Assembly: GCF_003952225.1 (NCBI RefSeq)
Contig: NZ_CP034437.1
Span: forward strand, 4,106,501 to 4,170,500
Direction: 5' to 3'
Origin: Paenibacillus albus
Lineage (GTDB): Bacteria > Bacillota > Bacilli > Paenibacillales > Paenibacillaceae
Length of the DNA stretch: 64,000 bases
This document shows, one piece after another, positions 52,953-62,855 of the stretch (its first letter is position 1; every line of letters begins with the position of its first letter). The notes beneath the pieces were generated by a model, which was given only the letters and a program-made list of their open reading frames with translations, was not told the origin of the DNA and did no database searches. Both the position numbers and the translations under genes were made by a program.

Positions 52953-54098
52953 CTATACATCGCTTTCTTTTAACCTTGTTGCTTTTACCAATCCAAATGC
53001 CAGTCCCGGCGCAAGTCGTGCTGTGTTTAGCAGGACTCGTGGTAGGAACGGTATGCCGAACAGCCACTGAAGACGGCGCCCCCACTGCATGGGACCCTTG
53101 AATTCCCGCCGTATAGACTGCGAGTATTCCTGTTGCCACCTAGATAGAGAAATTGCGCCGCGCAAATACTGATCTGCAAGAGGCGCACACAATAAGGCCG
53201 AACGAAGCGCCATTGACATCCCGTCTCCACATAGCGGCGGAATCATTATAGCGGCGTCACCTACGTTCGGTACAATATCCCATGCCAACGGCTTTCGATT
53301 TAAATTGACCGGGGTAACGGCTGTTTGCGAGCCGTGGACTGGAACGGCATTTCTTAGCCTTCGATAAAGGCTCAGGTTCCGGTTACAAGCAGCATCAATT
53401 AAGCCTAAGATCGATTTTTCAGATTTACTGAAGGCTTCCCGTTTTAGCAGCGCCGCAACATTGACTAGACCGCCTTCAATCGGCGAAATGCCTAAATATC
53501 CACCATCAAAAAAGTAAAGCTCTACAACAGGTTCCATTTCTATCCCGCTAAAATGGGATTTCACGCCTATATATGCATTCTTTACGTTTCCAACAGGTTG
53601 GTGACCTGGAAGACCAGAACGACAGTTAGCGCCCCAAGCAGCAATAACGGCTCGAGCTTGATAGGTGTGTCTTACTTCTCCCTGTTTCGCATGAATGATG
53701 TATCCTCTGTCGCTGGGTAAGACGGACGTTACCGTTGTTTCGGTTTGCACATGAACACCTGAGCGTGACGCCGCGCGATGCAATGTGGAATCAAGTAGAA
53801 ATCGGCTCACACCAAGAGCAGCACTCGGCAATGGAATTTCTAGGGTACCTCCAGAACAGATGATCAGACGTGTCCGATTATTTAAGCTAGGCTGCAGCGA
53901 TTCTACAACACCATGCAATCCGAGTTTATTCAACATGCTCCGGGATTCAGGGGAAAGGAACTCTCCGCAAACTTTATGCCGCGGGAAATGGTTACGGTCG
54001 ATCAGAACAGTCTCGTAGCCAAGATCCGCTAAAGATTTAGCCAAACTGCTGCCAGCAATTCCTGCGCCAAGAACCGCTACATCCAGAATTCGATTCAT
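52953..54098 (-). CDS. FAD-dependent oxidoreductase (geranylgeranyl reductase/hydroxylase-like)
   Basis: 381 residues. The N-terminal Rossmann motif is GAGIAGSSLAKSLADLGYET with LIDR after it; PRHKVCGEFLSPES is the substrate-proximal motif of geranylgeranyl reductase-type flavoproteins; the second FAD motif is VGDAAIMIPPLCGDGMSMAL. Similar enzymes in type III polyketide operons hydroxylate or oxidise the phenolic ring, as with SrsC. The ATG at 54098 has GGAG at 9 nt. It is the third gene of the operon. Confidence 0.85.
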   Translation of the reverse strand: MNRILDVAVLGAGIAGSSLAKSLADLGYETVLIDRNHFPRHKVCGEFLSPESRSMLNKLGLHGVVESLQPSLNNRTRLIICSGGTLEIPLPSAALGVSRFLLDSTLHRAASRSGVHVQTETTVTSVLPSDRGYIIHAKQGEVRHTYQARAVIAAWGANCRSGLPGHQPVGNVKNAYIGVKSHFSGIEMEPVVELYFFDGGYLGISPIEGGLVNVAALLKREAFSKSEKSILGLIDAACNRNLSLYRRLRNAVPVHGSQTAVTPVNLNRKPLAWDIVPNVGDAAIMIPPLCGDGMSMALRSALLCAPLADQYLRGAISLSRWQQEYSQSIRREFKGPMQWGRRLQWLFGIPFLPRVLLNTARLAPGLAFGLVKATRLKESDV

Positions 54099-54122
54099 CA
54101 CATTCAACTCCGAGGCCCCGAA

Positions 54123-54845
54123 TTAGAGCTTGCTATTCCAAATGACGACTACATACCGAAACAAGGGTCTCCAGGTATAGAACATCTTGGATACACCTAA
54201 GGCTTTCCTGAGATTCTTCCAATCCTCCGAACGAAAACCTTTAGCCACGGAAAGAGGTCCGTCGTTAACGATATACCGATTTTTGGAGACGATTCGCGCC
54301 GTAAGCCATACCGCAGCCCAAGGAATCCAGTGCCGATGGATGTCATTGATCACAACACCGTATCGTGACGCCTTAAGCATGCTTTCTACAACCTTGGGCA
54401 GCTCATTTGCAGCAAAATGATGAACAAACTGCGTCCCTGTAACCACATCCACGCCGCCTTCAGGAAGTTTAAACAAATCATTTCGCATCACTTGTACCCG
54501 CGGTTCATTCAGATAAAGCAGCCTAGCCTCTTCACAAGCCTCTTCTGTAATGTCTACCAAAGTGACCCTTAGATCAATCAGGTTCTCATCCGCCCACCGC
54601 AGGATGTGGCGATTTACGTCTCCAGATCCTGATCCAATATCCAAGATAGAAAAGCGACTCGGCTTTCCCGATTCCGTCCATATTCGCTGTACACCATAAA
54701 GAGTAGGAGCAGCAGCACCGAAGACCCGGTTAAGGATGCGAAGATGCTGCAAGGCTTCCCTAAGCTCTGGTCCTCCTGTCGAAAAGTCATCCATCAACTC
54801 GTGTTCGCTCGCTCGCTGCTTGAACCCTCTAAACATGGAATTCAT
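54123..54845 (-). CDS. Class I SAM-dependent methyltransferase
   Basis: 240 residues. Motif I is FSILDIGSGSGDVNRHIL (about 67-84), acidic motif II is VTLVDIT, and motif post-I includes VDVVTGTQFVHHF. It probably methylates the polyketide product. Its start lies inside the end of the polyketide synthase gene (17-bp overlap), behind GGAG, so the two proteins are made together. This differs from bpsB-type operons, where the methyltransferase is a membrane ICMT-like protein. Confidence 0.85.
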   Translation of the reverse strand: MNSMFRGFKQRASEHELMDDFSTGGPELREALQHLRILNRVFGAAAPTLYGVQRIWTESGKPSRFSILDIGSGSGDVNRHILRWADENLIDLRVTLVDITEEACEEARLLYLNEPRVQVMRNDLFKLPEGGVDVVTGTQFVHHFAANELPKVVESMLKASRYGVVINDIHRHWIPWAAVWLTARIVSKNRYIVNDGPLSVAKGFRSEDWKNLRKALGVSKMFYTWRPLFRYVVVIWNSKL

Positions 54846-55980
54846 TTGTTAGCTGCTCCTGTGTAATGACGGATGGGAGGTATGCAATTTGAATCATCTC
54901 GCAGGTAAGACCTGGTCCGAAAGCCAGAGCTATACCGTTTGCCGGTCCGGAGTCACGGTTTATAAGTTTCTGCCTCATTTCATTAAGTACGAATAATATG
55001 GTAGCAGAGGACATGTTTCCATAATTCCGCAATACACTGCGACTGGGCTGGGTTTGCTCTTGCGTTAGTTCATACATCTCTTCCAGCGTGTCTATGATGC
55101 CTTTACCTCCGGGATGGATTGCCCATAACTCAGGCTTTTGACATCCGGTGATCAGATGCTCAATTTGTTCTGGAATCATTCTACCGATGAGTTTAGGTAT
55201 GTTCGTAGAAAGATAAAGATCAAAGCCGTAATTGCCAACCTCCCATACCATCTCTTCGGCAGAGTCTGGCAGGAGAATGGAGTGTTCGTTTCCTAATTGA
55301 AAAATTCCACGATGATTAGATTCGGTTAAACCTACAATACACGCCGAAGATCCATCACCGAAAAAAGATGCACCGAATAAGTCCTCACGCTGGCTTGAGG
55401 GCTGAATGTGAAGCGTGCATAACTCAACACACACAATTAATACTTTTGCGGAAGGATTACTTGATACGATTTGCCGTGATAGGCAAACAGCCTTTAATCC
55501 AGCAGCGCAGCCTAGAAAGTTTAGCGGAATCCGATTAACAGTGACAGCTAATCCCAGCTGTTGAATCAATACAGCATCCAAACCCGGAAGGAACTGCCCT
55601 GTGCAGCTAACTGTGATCAGATGCGTAATGTCAGATGCTTCCACTTCCCCATCTATAAGAGCTTTTCTCGCGGCACTCAGTCCCAATGGAACGGACTCTC
55701 TCTTATAAGTTTCCATTCGCTCGGCTGTTGAAGGGATGACTCGATTTGACCATTGAGAAAAATAACGGCAATCTTCGGCGGATTCCAGCAGATTTGGCTC
55801 ACAGGTGTAGCGGGTTTCTACCCCGCACTGCTTGAAGATTCTTTTTACCCAGCGTGCAGTATCGGGAATCTCACTTAATGCCTGAGCTAATCTCTGCGAT
55901 GTATCAGCTTGATCGAGACGATAATCCGGCACAGCCGTGCCAATACCCAGAATTGCAATGACTGAATCTGCTTGTTTCAT
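54829..55980 (-). CDS. Type III polyketide synthase (chalcone/stilbene synthase family)
   Basis: 383 residues. The catalytic triad is complete: Cys158 in NFLGCAAGLKAV, His289 in WAIHPGGKG and Asn322 in NYGNMSSATI. The GFGPG-like loop near the end reads ALAFGPGLT. Bacterial relatives such as BpsA make alkylpyrones or alkylresorcinols from fatty acyl-CoA and malonyl-CoA. The operon (synthase, methyltransferase, flavin oxidoreductase, MMPL exporter) resembles SrsABC-type phenolic lipid pathways, so a methylated, oxidised alkyl phenol or quinone is a reasonable inference. GAGGGG lies upstream of the start. Confidence 0.92.
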   Translation of the reverse strand: MKQADSVIAILGIGTAVPDYRLDQADTSQRLAQALSEIPDTARWVKRIFKQCGVETRYTCEPNLLESAEDCRYFSQWSNRVIPSTAERMETYKRESVPLGLSAARKALIDGEVEASDITHLITVSCTGQFLPGLDAVLIQQLGLAVTVNRIPLNFLGCAAGLKAVCLSRQIVSSNPSAKVLIVCVELCTLHIQPSSQREDLFGASFFGDGSSACIVGLTESNHRGIFQLGNEHSILLPDSAEEMVWEVGNYGFDLYLSTNIPKLIGRMIPEQIEHLITGCQKPELWAIHPGGKGIIDTLEEMYELTQEQTQPSRSVLRNYGNMSSATILFVLNEMRQKLINRDSGPANGIALAFGPGLTCEMIQIAYLPSVITQEQLTNEFHV

Positions 55981-56328
55981 CCCCTATCTTCATCCCCTCA
56001 CGCAATTCATATAATGGTCGGACATGCACCTTACTTTAAACATATGTATTCGTTTTTTCAGATCGTTATGAAGGAAACCATAAAGTCATAGCAAAAAGCA
56101 GCTCTGAATTATTTGGTGTTCTTGTTACCCGATTACTATCGATAAAGGACAAGAAATTGAATCGTTCCTCCTCTTCATTTCAATAATAAAAGCTCAACTA
56201 AACTAAGATAACTCCCAACTCTCGTTTGCATAATGACGGGCCGCCAGATTGGCAGCCCACATGAATGTTAAGCTCTTTCCCAATAGGAAATTTATCAATC
56301 AATTGATAATAAAAATAAAGATTTCGAG
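55981..56328. other. Intergenic region with a degenerate repeat hairpin
   Basis: No gene was found. GGGCCGCCA-GAT-TGGCAGCCC (near 56233-56255) has the same mismatch pattern as the repeat-unit hairpins but without clear boxes. The promoter of the polyketide operon must lie here; I could not identify it. Confidence 0.45.
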
Positions 56329-56880
56329 TTACTTCCCAGTTACATAACCGAAAACGACCAAAACGCTTACTTCATACTCGTCGTCTCCGAGCAATCCTCG
56401 TTTTGCCAATATTTCGTTGACTCTATCAGGAACGATGCCTTCGATCGGACAAGAATCGATTCCGATCATCGCCGCGGAAGTCATCATATTCCCTAGTGCG
56501 ATATAAGTTTGCTTAGAAGCCCAAGCTGTTCTCGCTTGTTCGTTATCAAGATGGAACGAATCGAAGAAATCGTGCCATGCACCCACGTTGTTTCGCACCA
56601 TTTCAGCGGGGTATTTTTTAACTTTTGTCAGCTGCTCATAAATATAAGGGGATTCCGGGATCAGTCCTTTACGAGCAAGAATAACGACCATGTGACTCGC
56701 GGTTGGCAGTTGATTGTACGCGCCGTAAGCGAACGGCCGAAGTTCTTCCCTAAGTTCCGGATTTTGCACAACTAGAAATCTCCACGCCTCAAGACCGTTG
56801 GAGCTAGGCGATAATCTCCCTGTTTCCAGGATAAACTGGAAATCTACTTCGGATATTTTTCGGGTTGGGTCAAATGTTTC
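56329..56880 (-). pseudogene. Nitroreductase family protein, 5' end removed by an insertion sequence remnant
   Basis: 184 open codons: ETFDPTRKISEVDFQFILET, RLSPSSNGLEAWRFLVVQNP and MMTSAAMIGIDSCPIEGI. This is a NfsB-like FMN-dependent nitroreductase missing only about its first 20-25 residues, including the R-x-SxRxF-type flavin contact. A TAA stands directly before the first homologous codon, and the break coincides with the insertion-sequence-end repeat that begins at 56880. No start codon with a ribosome binding site remains. Confidence 0.8.
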
Positions 56881-57025
56881 GATTTACGCGACCTTTAATG
56901 AGATAATGTTCTTGTCATCCGACATATGGTTACGGCAGATAGCGTGCGTAGCATAATTTCAACCATAAATAAAAAAGCCGCGATTTTCGCGGCTCCTAAT
57001 GAGATAATGTTCTTGTCACCCGACA
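56880..57025. mobile_element. Two insertion sequence-end repeats bracketing an 80-bp remnant
   Basis: The 45 bp at 56880-56924 are identical to 21250-21294 except for one base, ending in TTCTTGTCATCCGACA. A second copy at 56980-57025 has a full GCCGCGATTTTCGCGGC stem and ends in CACCCGACA. The first copy joins directly to the truncated nitroreductase. No transposase is present. From 57026 to 57304 no gene is supported. Confidence 0.6.
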
Positions 57026-57304
57026 TTCGACGCGAAGCCCGCTCCCTTCTTCTTCCCTACTACCTTGCGTCGGCAGCTTCAGCTAGAAACTTTGCAAAAT
57101 TCTTGTTGAAACCTGATGACGCGAAGGCATTGTCGAGGCGCTGACGGATTGGACGGTCACGCTACGGATTCCAAACGGGAGCATGTACGTTCGGTCATCG
57201 AGATCGATGACATTAACTTATAGAAGTGAGATTGCTTATGAATCCTAGCGTTTTGATTGCTCTCGTTGTTGCACTTGCTGTTTAGATCTCGGAGGAACGA
57301 GCAT

Positions 57305-57640
57305 TCAGCCTTTTCTTGCTGTACGTTGGCGGCCCATTACACGGGGGTTTTGCCCCATCATTGGGTTTGAGCAGCCACAGTCGTTGCTTCTTTGTTGTGA
57401 ATGAATCGAGATTGCTTGAATACTACGAGGATTAATGAACAAGACTTCATTATCGACCAAGAACAGTGCAGAGTTCCTTTCGAATCCAAGGAATGTTGCT
57501 TGGATTCCTCGTGGACCAGTGTGGTCGAATACAACGTCTACACGTACCCCAGGAGAGAGACGGAACAGAATGCTTGGAACCCCATCGAATCCACCAAAAC
57601 CTCCACCAAAACCACAACCACCAAAACCACCAAAACCCAT
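57305..57640 (-). CDS. Small Gly-rich hypothetical protein, possibly spore-associated
   Basis: 111 residues. The N-terminus is very rich in Gly and Phe (MGFGGFGGCGFGGGFGGFDG). The middle is a small beta domain (GVRVDVVFDHTGPRGIQATF, LFLVDNEVLFINPRSIQAI) and the tail has a CGC motif. Bacilli have spore coat proteins of similar composition, but the family is not certain. GGGAGGG precedes the ATG at 57640. Confidence 0.65.
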   Translation of the reverse strand: MGFGGFGGCGFGGGFGGFDGVPSILFRLSPGVRVDVVFDHTGPRGIQATFLGFERNSALFLVDNEVLFINPRSIQAISIHSQQRSNDCGCSNPMMGQNPRVMGRQRTARKG

Positions 57641-57900
57641 ATACCTTTCCCTCCCAACAATGCTTTCGAATCTCATTTAAAATATGGGAGTTTGTTAGCA
57701 ACCGACAAGGCTAAGCTACTAATGAATTAATACAATTTTTGAGATTAGTAGAGTACGGATCTACTGAGGCTATATCCTGCTTACGTGTTCATTGGCATCG
57801 CTAACTGTCCGCTTAATTAATAAGTCAAAGGAGCAGTTGCGGAGGCAATCTGCTCCTACTGTCCTACTGTGGTTAAACTAGCTTTTTAATTAAGCGTCAG

Positions 57901-58899
57901 TTACGCTAGGATTTCATCAATCGAATCCAACTCTTCAGTGCTAAAGGATAAATTTTGCAGTGCGGCAACGTTCTCATCAATTTGACTTACGCTGCTAGCG
58001 CCAATCAAGGCGGATGTTATGCGATTGCCTCGCAGCACCCAAGCAAGTGACATTTGGGAGAGCGTTTGACCGCGGCGCCTCGCCAACTCATTCAGCTTGC
58101 GGATTATGTTCAGCTTCTCATCAGTGACATCCTTCTCTTGCAGATTGCCAGATTGCTTTGCAGCACGGGAATTTGATGGAATGCCGGACAAATACTTATC
58201 TGTCAACAGTCCTTGCGCCAGTGGAGAGAAGACAATAGTGCCTGTTCCTGCTTCCGCTAGCACGTCCTGCAGGCCGTCTTCGATCCAGCGATTCAATATG
58301 GAATAACTTGGTTGATGAATAAGCAACGGCGTGCCGAGTTCATCTAGAATCCGAATGGCTTCCTTCGTTTGCTCGGCAGTGTAGTTGGAAATACCGACAT
58401 ACAACGCTTTTCCTTGTCTGACCATTAAGTCAAGTGCAGTCAAAGTCTCTTCGAGTGGCGTTTCCGGGTCTGGGCGGTGCGAGTAAAAAATATCGACATA
58501 ATCCAGTCCCATTTTTTTTAAGCTTTGATCCAGGCTGGCTATCAAATACTTTTTGGAGCCCCAATCACCGTACGGTCCAGGCCACAGCCCATAACCCGCC
58601 TTACTAGAAATAATAAGTTCATCCCGATAGGGGGCAAGATCATCAGCAAGCAGACGACCGAACATTTCCTCGGAAGAACCCCGAGGGGGACCATACATGT
58701 TGGCAAGGTCAAAATGGGTTATACCCAAATCAAACGCACGACGTACCATCGCTCTACCGTTTTCATAGGGGTCTACGCCCCCGAAGTTGTGCCACATTCC
58801 GAGAGAAAGCGCCGGCAGCTTAAGTCCGGATCGCCCTGTACGGTTGTATACCATCGAGCCGTTGTAGCGTGCTTCATTTGCTTCATATACCATCGTCAT
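57901..58899 (-). CDS. Aldo/keto reductase, YghZ/Gpr type
   Basis: 332 residues. NADPH-dependent TIM-barrel reductase. The tetrad is present: Asp in FDLANMYGPP (about 64) with Tyr68, Lys in SSKAGYG and His in FYSHRPD. NYTAEQTKEA and GASSVSQIDEN are typical of the YghZ-like subgroup, which reduces L-glyceraldehyde 3-phosphate, methylglyoxal and other aldehydes. AGGAG precedes two possible starts (58899 or 58893). It is a single-gene unit upstream of the katE terminator region. Confidence 0.9.
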   Translation of the reverse strand: MTMVYEANEARYNGSMVYNRTGRSGLKLPALSLGMWHNFGGVDPYENGRAMVRRAFDLGITHFDLANMYGPPRGSSEEMFGRLLADDLAPYRDELIISSKAGYGLWPGPYGDWGSKKYLIASLDQSLKKMGLDYVDIFYSHRPDPETPLEETLTALDLMVRQGKALYVGISNYTAEQTKEAIRILDELGTPLLIHQPSYSILNRWIEDGLQDVLAEAGTGTIVFSPLAQGLLTDKYLSGIPSNSRAAKQSGNLQEKDVTDEKLNIIRKLNELARRRGQTLSQMSLAWVLRGNRITSALIGASSVSQIDENVAALQNLSFSTEELDSIDEILA

Positions 58900-59056
58900 T
58901 AAAACTCCTCTTCCCCCAAGCTGCTTCTACTTGACATTCACAAATTTCCATAAGTAGCTCCGAAGCAGTCCGCAGCCTTTATTTTTACTCTTTCGTTACT
59001 TTCTAAAAAAAATCCTTCTTTTTCATGGAATATTGCACTTGTAAGGCCATCTCATA

Positions 59057-59172
59057 ATTAAAAAAGCCGCGATTTTCGCGGCCCAATTCACAATTCCCAG
59101 CCACAGGCTGCTCTTTCATCCACCTCTGCCCCTCATCGAGGGAGCGGAATAGGCCACCGTTTTCGACGGCAG
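59057..59172. other. Two hairpins between katE and the aldo/keto reductase
   Basis: AAAAAAGCCGCGATTTTCGC and the following GGC (59060-59083) repeat the stem found in the insertion sequence remnants. AGGCCACCGTTTTCGACGGCAGCCT (split as AGGCCACCGT/ACGGCAGCCT, 59148-59172) resembles the dispersed-unit hairpin but lacks boxes. The second can serve as the katE terminator. Confidence 0.5.
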
Positions 59173-59215
59173 CCTGATGCACCTCCCTGACATTCTTAGG
59201 GAATATCTACTTTCC

Positions 59216-61297
59216 CTAGTTCGACTGAAATATCCGATCCCAATGTCGATGCTGGGCGATCGCTTCAATGAACGACTTGAAGAATGAAGTCTCTGCGCTC
59301 TTGTCTTCGGTAATCAGAATGCCGTTCGACTGCGTCTCTTTCTCCCATGCTGCACTTACAGCTCCTGCACCAATAAGGAGACGCACACCATCGCCTACAG
59401 CAGCAATGGTCTTATAATGCTGGAACGCTTCACGAACGAATCCAGTTGATGCAACATCGCTAAGCAGCTCGTCCACACCTTGCGCTCCGCCGGTAACATA
59501 GACAGCATCATACAGCACGGATGCCGCCGTTAGCAATGATTGCTGAGGCTCAATATGCGTACCGTCAGCCCCTTTTACCGGAGCGAGCGTTTTACTGACA
59601 ATCTCCGCCGTTACTTTCGACGCGGTCAACTCTTTTAGCAGTGCTTGTAGCTCTGCCGTTTGATAGCCCGTTCCGACCATAACTGCTACCTTACGTGTAG
59701 CAGCTGTCTTCATCTTCGTCATCACGCTGAGTGCAGGAGATATGGCTGTAGGCGTAACAGCGACTCCCTTAGTTGGCGTTGCTCCGATGCCTTCGGCGAT
59801 CCGCTCCGCAAGCTCCTCAGCCACCTGGCTGAATACATCTACTACACGCTGCCTAATTTTTTTAGACGTCACTTTTGTCAGTTCGAACCGAAATGCGTCC
59901 ACGATCTGACTTTGCTCGGTTGGAGACATGCTATGCCAGAACATCGAAGCTTGGCTGAAATGATCGTCAAAGCTATTGCTTCTAGCCTTGATCTTCCTCC
60001 CTTCCAGCTTCTCCTCGTAATGGCGATAACCGCCTGCACTCGGAGGTACTGGCGCAGGATCATTGTTGGCCAGTCCGTTCTTATGGTAGCTCGTCTGCCC
60101 TTGGTTAATTGTCATCCGATGCATGCCGTCTCGTTGATTGTTATGTACAGGCGCGATCGGACGATTAATCGGAATTTCCGCAAAATTCGGGCCGCCGAGA
60201 CGAAGCAACTGGGTATCGGTATAAGAGAATAGTCTACCTTGCAGCAAGGGATCATTCGTGAAATCTATACCCGGCACAAGATGGCCTACATGAAATGCGA
60301 CCTGTTCTGTCTCAGCGAAGAAATTATCCGTATTACGGTTTAGAGTCATTTTCCCAACGATTCGCACCGGCACAAGCTCTTCCGGCCATAGCTTCGTCGC
60401 ATCCAATATATCGAAGTCGAAGCTGAATTCATCTTCTTCTTTCAAGATTTGAACACCAAGCTCGAATTCAGGATAGTTCCCCTGCTCGATCGCATTCCAC
60501 AGATCACGCCGGTTGAAGTCCGGATCTTTGCCGGCTACCTTCTGCGTCTCATCCCATATTAGCGAGTGTACACCCAGCTTCGGCTTCCAATGGAACTTGA
60601 CGAAATGTGACTTGCCTTGCTCATTGATGAATCTGAACGTATGAACGCCAAACCCCTCCATCATGCGAAAGCTGCGAGGAAGCGCTCTTCCGGACATCAC
60701 CCACATGATCATATGAGCAGATTCAGTATTCGAAACAACGAAATCCCAGAAGGTATCATGTGCCGACGAAGCTTGCGGGATCTCATTTGGCGGCTCCGGC
60801 TTAACAGCATGTATGAAGTCAGGAAACTTCACCGCATCCTGTATAAAGAAGACGGGCATATTGTTGCCGACGAGATCGTAGTTCCCTTCCTCCGTATAGA
60901 ACTTAACCGCAAAACCGCGCACGTCTCGTACCGTGTCGCTTGACCCCCTTGACCCTGCCACGGTGGAAAATCGAACAAACAAAGGTGTCCGTATCGACGT
61001 ATCGGTTAAAAACTTCGCCTTTGTGTACTCAGCGAGCGATTCGTACAGCTCAAATTCGCCATGGGCGCCAAAGCCTCTCGCATGTACGACACGTTCCGGT
61101 ATACGCTCATGATCGAAATGCGTCATTTTCTCCCGAAAGTGAAAATCCTCCATTATGGTCGGTCCGCGCGGACCAACTTTAAGGGAGTGTTCGTCATCCT
61201 CAACTCTCAATCCTTGATTCGTCGTTAGAGTCTCGCCTTGATCCTTAACGCGAAAGGCTTCCAACTGCTTCTGCTTCATACTTTCTTTCTCATTCAT
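59216..61297 (-). CDS. katE: Large-subunit catalase, KatE/HPII type
   Basis: 693 residues. It breaks hydrogen peroxide into water and oxygen using heme. Catalytic His72 is in [13 protein letters not shown], Asn145 in [10 protein letters not shown], and the proximal heme ligand Tyr359 in [13 protein letters not shown]. The extra C-terminal domain (about 540-690, [36 protein letters not shown]) is flavodoxin/GATase-like, as in HPII. In Bacilli such catalases (KatE/KatX2) are often under general stress or sporulation control. GAGGGG precedes the ATG. It is divergent from the ferritin-like gene. Confidence 0.95.
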   Translation of the reverse strand: MNEKESMKQKQLEAFRVKDQGETLTTNQGLRVEDDEHSLKVGPRGPTIMEDFHFREKMTHFDHERIPERVVHARGFGAHGEFELYESLAEYTKAKFLTDTSIRTPLFVRFSTVAGSRGSSDTVRDVRGFAVKFYTEEGNYDLVGNNMPVFFIQDAVKFPDFIHAVKPEPPNEIPQASSAHDTFWDFVVSNTESAHMIMWVMSGRALPRSFRMMEGFGVHTFRFINEQGKSHFVKFHWKPKLGVHSLIWDETQKVAGKDPDFNRRDLWNAIEQGNYPEFELGVQILKEEDEFSFDFDILDATKLWPEELVPVRIVGKMTLNRNTDNFFAETEQVAFHVGHLVPGIDFTNDPLLQGRLFSYTDTQLLRLGGPNFAEIPINRPIAPVHNNQRDGMHRMTINQGQTSYHKNGLANNDPAPVPPSAGGYRHYEEKLEGRKIKARSNSFDDHFSQASMFWHSMSPTEQSQIVDAFRFELTKVTSKKIRQRVVDVFSQVAEELAERIAEGIGATPTKGVAVTPTAISPALSVMTKMKTAATRKVAVMVGTGYQTAELQALLKELTASKVTAEIVSKTLAPVKGADGTHIEPQQSLLTAASVLYDAVYVTGGAQGVDELLSDVASTGFVREAFQHYKTIAAVGDGVRLLIGAGAVSAAWEKETQSNGILITEDKSAETSFFKSFIEAIAQHRHWDRIFQSN

Positions 61298-61476
61298 ATT
61301 TATAACCCCTCTACATTACGAATTAAGTGTAGTATCCTCAGATCAACCTAATTTATCCTTTTTTGGCAATGAGAGAGGTGGATATTGACGGTCGTATACT
61401 TCATTTTTTCTCACCAATTGAGGTATAGTGAATATGATGACATGTGCCTACTATCTGCCGATCTTGGAGGAAAGTT

Positions 61477-61971
61477 ATGAATTATGTAAATCCTTATTGG
61501 AGAGCTCCTTCGCTTGTTCCCGTCTGGCTCACCGCTCCCCAGCAAGCAGCTGAACTGATTAAGGAGTCTGTGCAAGGCGAACGAAGTGACGAACTGTTTT
61601 ATGATCAGTTGATCAAGATGGCACCGAATGCACAGCAAGCTGCCATCATCACCTCGATAAGAGACGATGAACGGGGACATAATCGAATGTTTAGGCAAAT
61701 GTACAAGGATTTAACCGGATATGAAGTTACAGGGACACTGAATGAAGAAAATCCGATCGTGACCTCGTACATGGATGGCTTACAGCAAGCGTTCGATGGC
61801 GAATTAGCTGCTGTTGAGAAATACAGAAAGATCTGGTTTGGACTTCCGAGCGGCATTTATAAGGATACCTTGTACGGCATCATCGTGGATGAACAGAAGC
61901 ATGCTGCTAAGTATAACAATTTGCTTTTGCGCAATTTAAACACCCGCTTCTATCACAGTACATGGTCTTAA
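61477..61971 (+). CDS. Ferritin-like/rubrerythrin-type protein
   Basis: 164 residues forming a four-helix bundle. Two ExxH-type ligand pairs are visible: ...SVQGERSDELFY and IRDDERGHNRMFRQMY, then GELAAVEKYRKIW and IVDEQKHAAKYNNLLL. These suggest a di-iron centre like that of YhaI/YciE- or DUF2202-type proteins. GGAGG lies upstream of the ATG at 61477; the ATG at 61444 lacks one. The neighbours (catalase, VIT1-like transporter) fit a role in iron and peroxide handling. Confidence 0.8.
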   Translation: MNYVNPYWRAPSLVPVWLTAPQQAAELIKESVQGERSDELFYDQLIKMAPNAQQAAIITSIRDDERGHNRMFRQMYKDLTGYEVTGTLNEENPIVTSYMDGLQQAFDGELAAVEKYRKIWFGLPSGIYKDTLYGIIVDEQKHAAKYNNLLLRNLNTRFYHSTWS

Positions 61972-62011
61972 GCCCGAAGAGTTAATAAGATGGTCAAAAG
62001 CCTAATACAAA

Positions 62012-62040
62012 AGCCCGGACGATCTCAAAATCGCCGGGCT
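62012..62040. terminator. Bidirectional terminator
   Basis: AGCCCGG-A-CGAT, CTCAAA, ATCG-CCGGGCT forms a stem with T-rich sequence on both strands, between the ferritin-like gene and the convergent VIT1-like gene. Confidence 0.85.
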
Positions 62041-62064
62041 TCTTTAATAAAGATTGAAATTTAT

Positions 62065-62769
62065 TCACGCAATGATCTTGGCAACCAAAAAGGCGATACC
62101 CGCCGCAACTCCTCCGACTAATGCGGTTTGAATGGCACTTTTGAGCGGTTTTGAACCGGTAAATTTCCCTTTGACGTAACCAAATATAAACAACGCCATT
62201 AAGGTTGCGACTACGGAGACGAATAAAGCCGAAGCGGCACGATGGATGAGCATATATGGAATTAACGGAATAATTCCGCCCACAATGTAAGATAAACCGA
62301 TCGTCAAGGAACTATTCCGAGCTCTCTTGGGCTCAGGTTTTTCAAGTCCAAGCTCGAGTCTCATCATGAATGCAACCCATAGATTCGGATCAGCGCTTAT
62401 CTCATTTACTGCTTGTTCAACATTTTGCTCCTGTAGCCCCCAGCCCCTTAGAATCTCGGCCACTTCTTCTCTTTCACGTTCCGGAACTTCAATGATTTCT
62501 CGTTTTTCTCTCTCCAATTCGTTCAAATAATGTTCTCGGTCCGTTCTTGCAGCCAAATACCCGCCTAGTCCCATGGCGATAGAACCTGCTGCGATCTCAG
62601 CAAGACCGGCAATGACGACGATATTTGTACCAGACACCGAGCCGGAGAGTCCGGCAGCTAGTGCGAAGGGAACCGTCAGCCCATCTGACATCCCGATTAC
62701 GATATCCCGAATGGCATCGGATGCAGTGAAATGATGTTCACTATGCGTTGAATTTTCCAAATGTTTCAT
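62065..62769 (-). CDS. VIT1/CCC1 family iron/manganese transporter
   Basis: 234 residues with five membrane segments: IVIGMSDGLTVPFALAAGLS, VVIAGLAEIAAGSIAMGLGG, GLSYIVGGIIPLIPYMLI, LFVSVVATLMALFIFGYVKG and TALVGGVAAGIAFLVAKII. The cytosolic metal-binding domain between helices 2 and 3 (about 75-150) is rich in Glu (EREKREIIEVPEREREEVAE). VIT1-type proteins move Fe2+ or Mn2+ out of the cytoplasm by exchange with protons. GGAGAG precedes the ATG. Confidence 0.92.
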   Translation of the reverse strand: MKHLENSTHSEHHFTASDAIRDIVIGMSDGLTVPFALAAGLSGSVSGTNIVVIAGLAEIAAGSIAMGLGGYLAARTDREHYLNELEREKREIIEVPEREREEVAEILRGWGLQEQNVEQAVNEISADPNLWVAFMMRLELGLEKPEPKRARNSSLTIGLSYIVGGIIPLIPYMLIHRAASALFVSVVATLMALFIFGYVKGKFTGSKPLKSAIQTALVGGVAAGIAFLVAKIIA

Positions 62770-62855
62770 GTCGATTCTCTCCTTACACGAGCAGGCCGGT
62801 TTCCGAGTCTAACTAATTTCTTTCTTTCTATATTATGCTGCGTAATCATCTGTTT

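Noticed and set aside
57238..57285. 15-residue hydrophobic peptide MNPSVLIALVVALAV
   Set aside because: It has only a weak ribosome binding site and is too short to support from sequence alone.
57435..57680. Plus-strand frame rich in Pro and Lys (PPKPPPKPQPPKPPK)
   Set aside because: It is the antisense of the Gly/Phe-rich start of the minus-strand gene, which has a good ribosome binding site.
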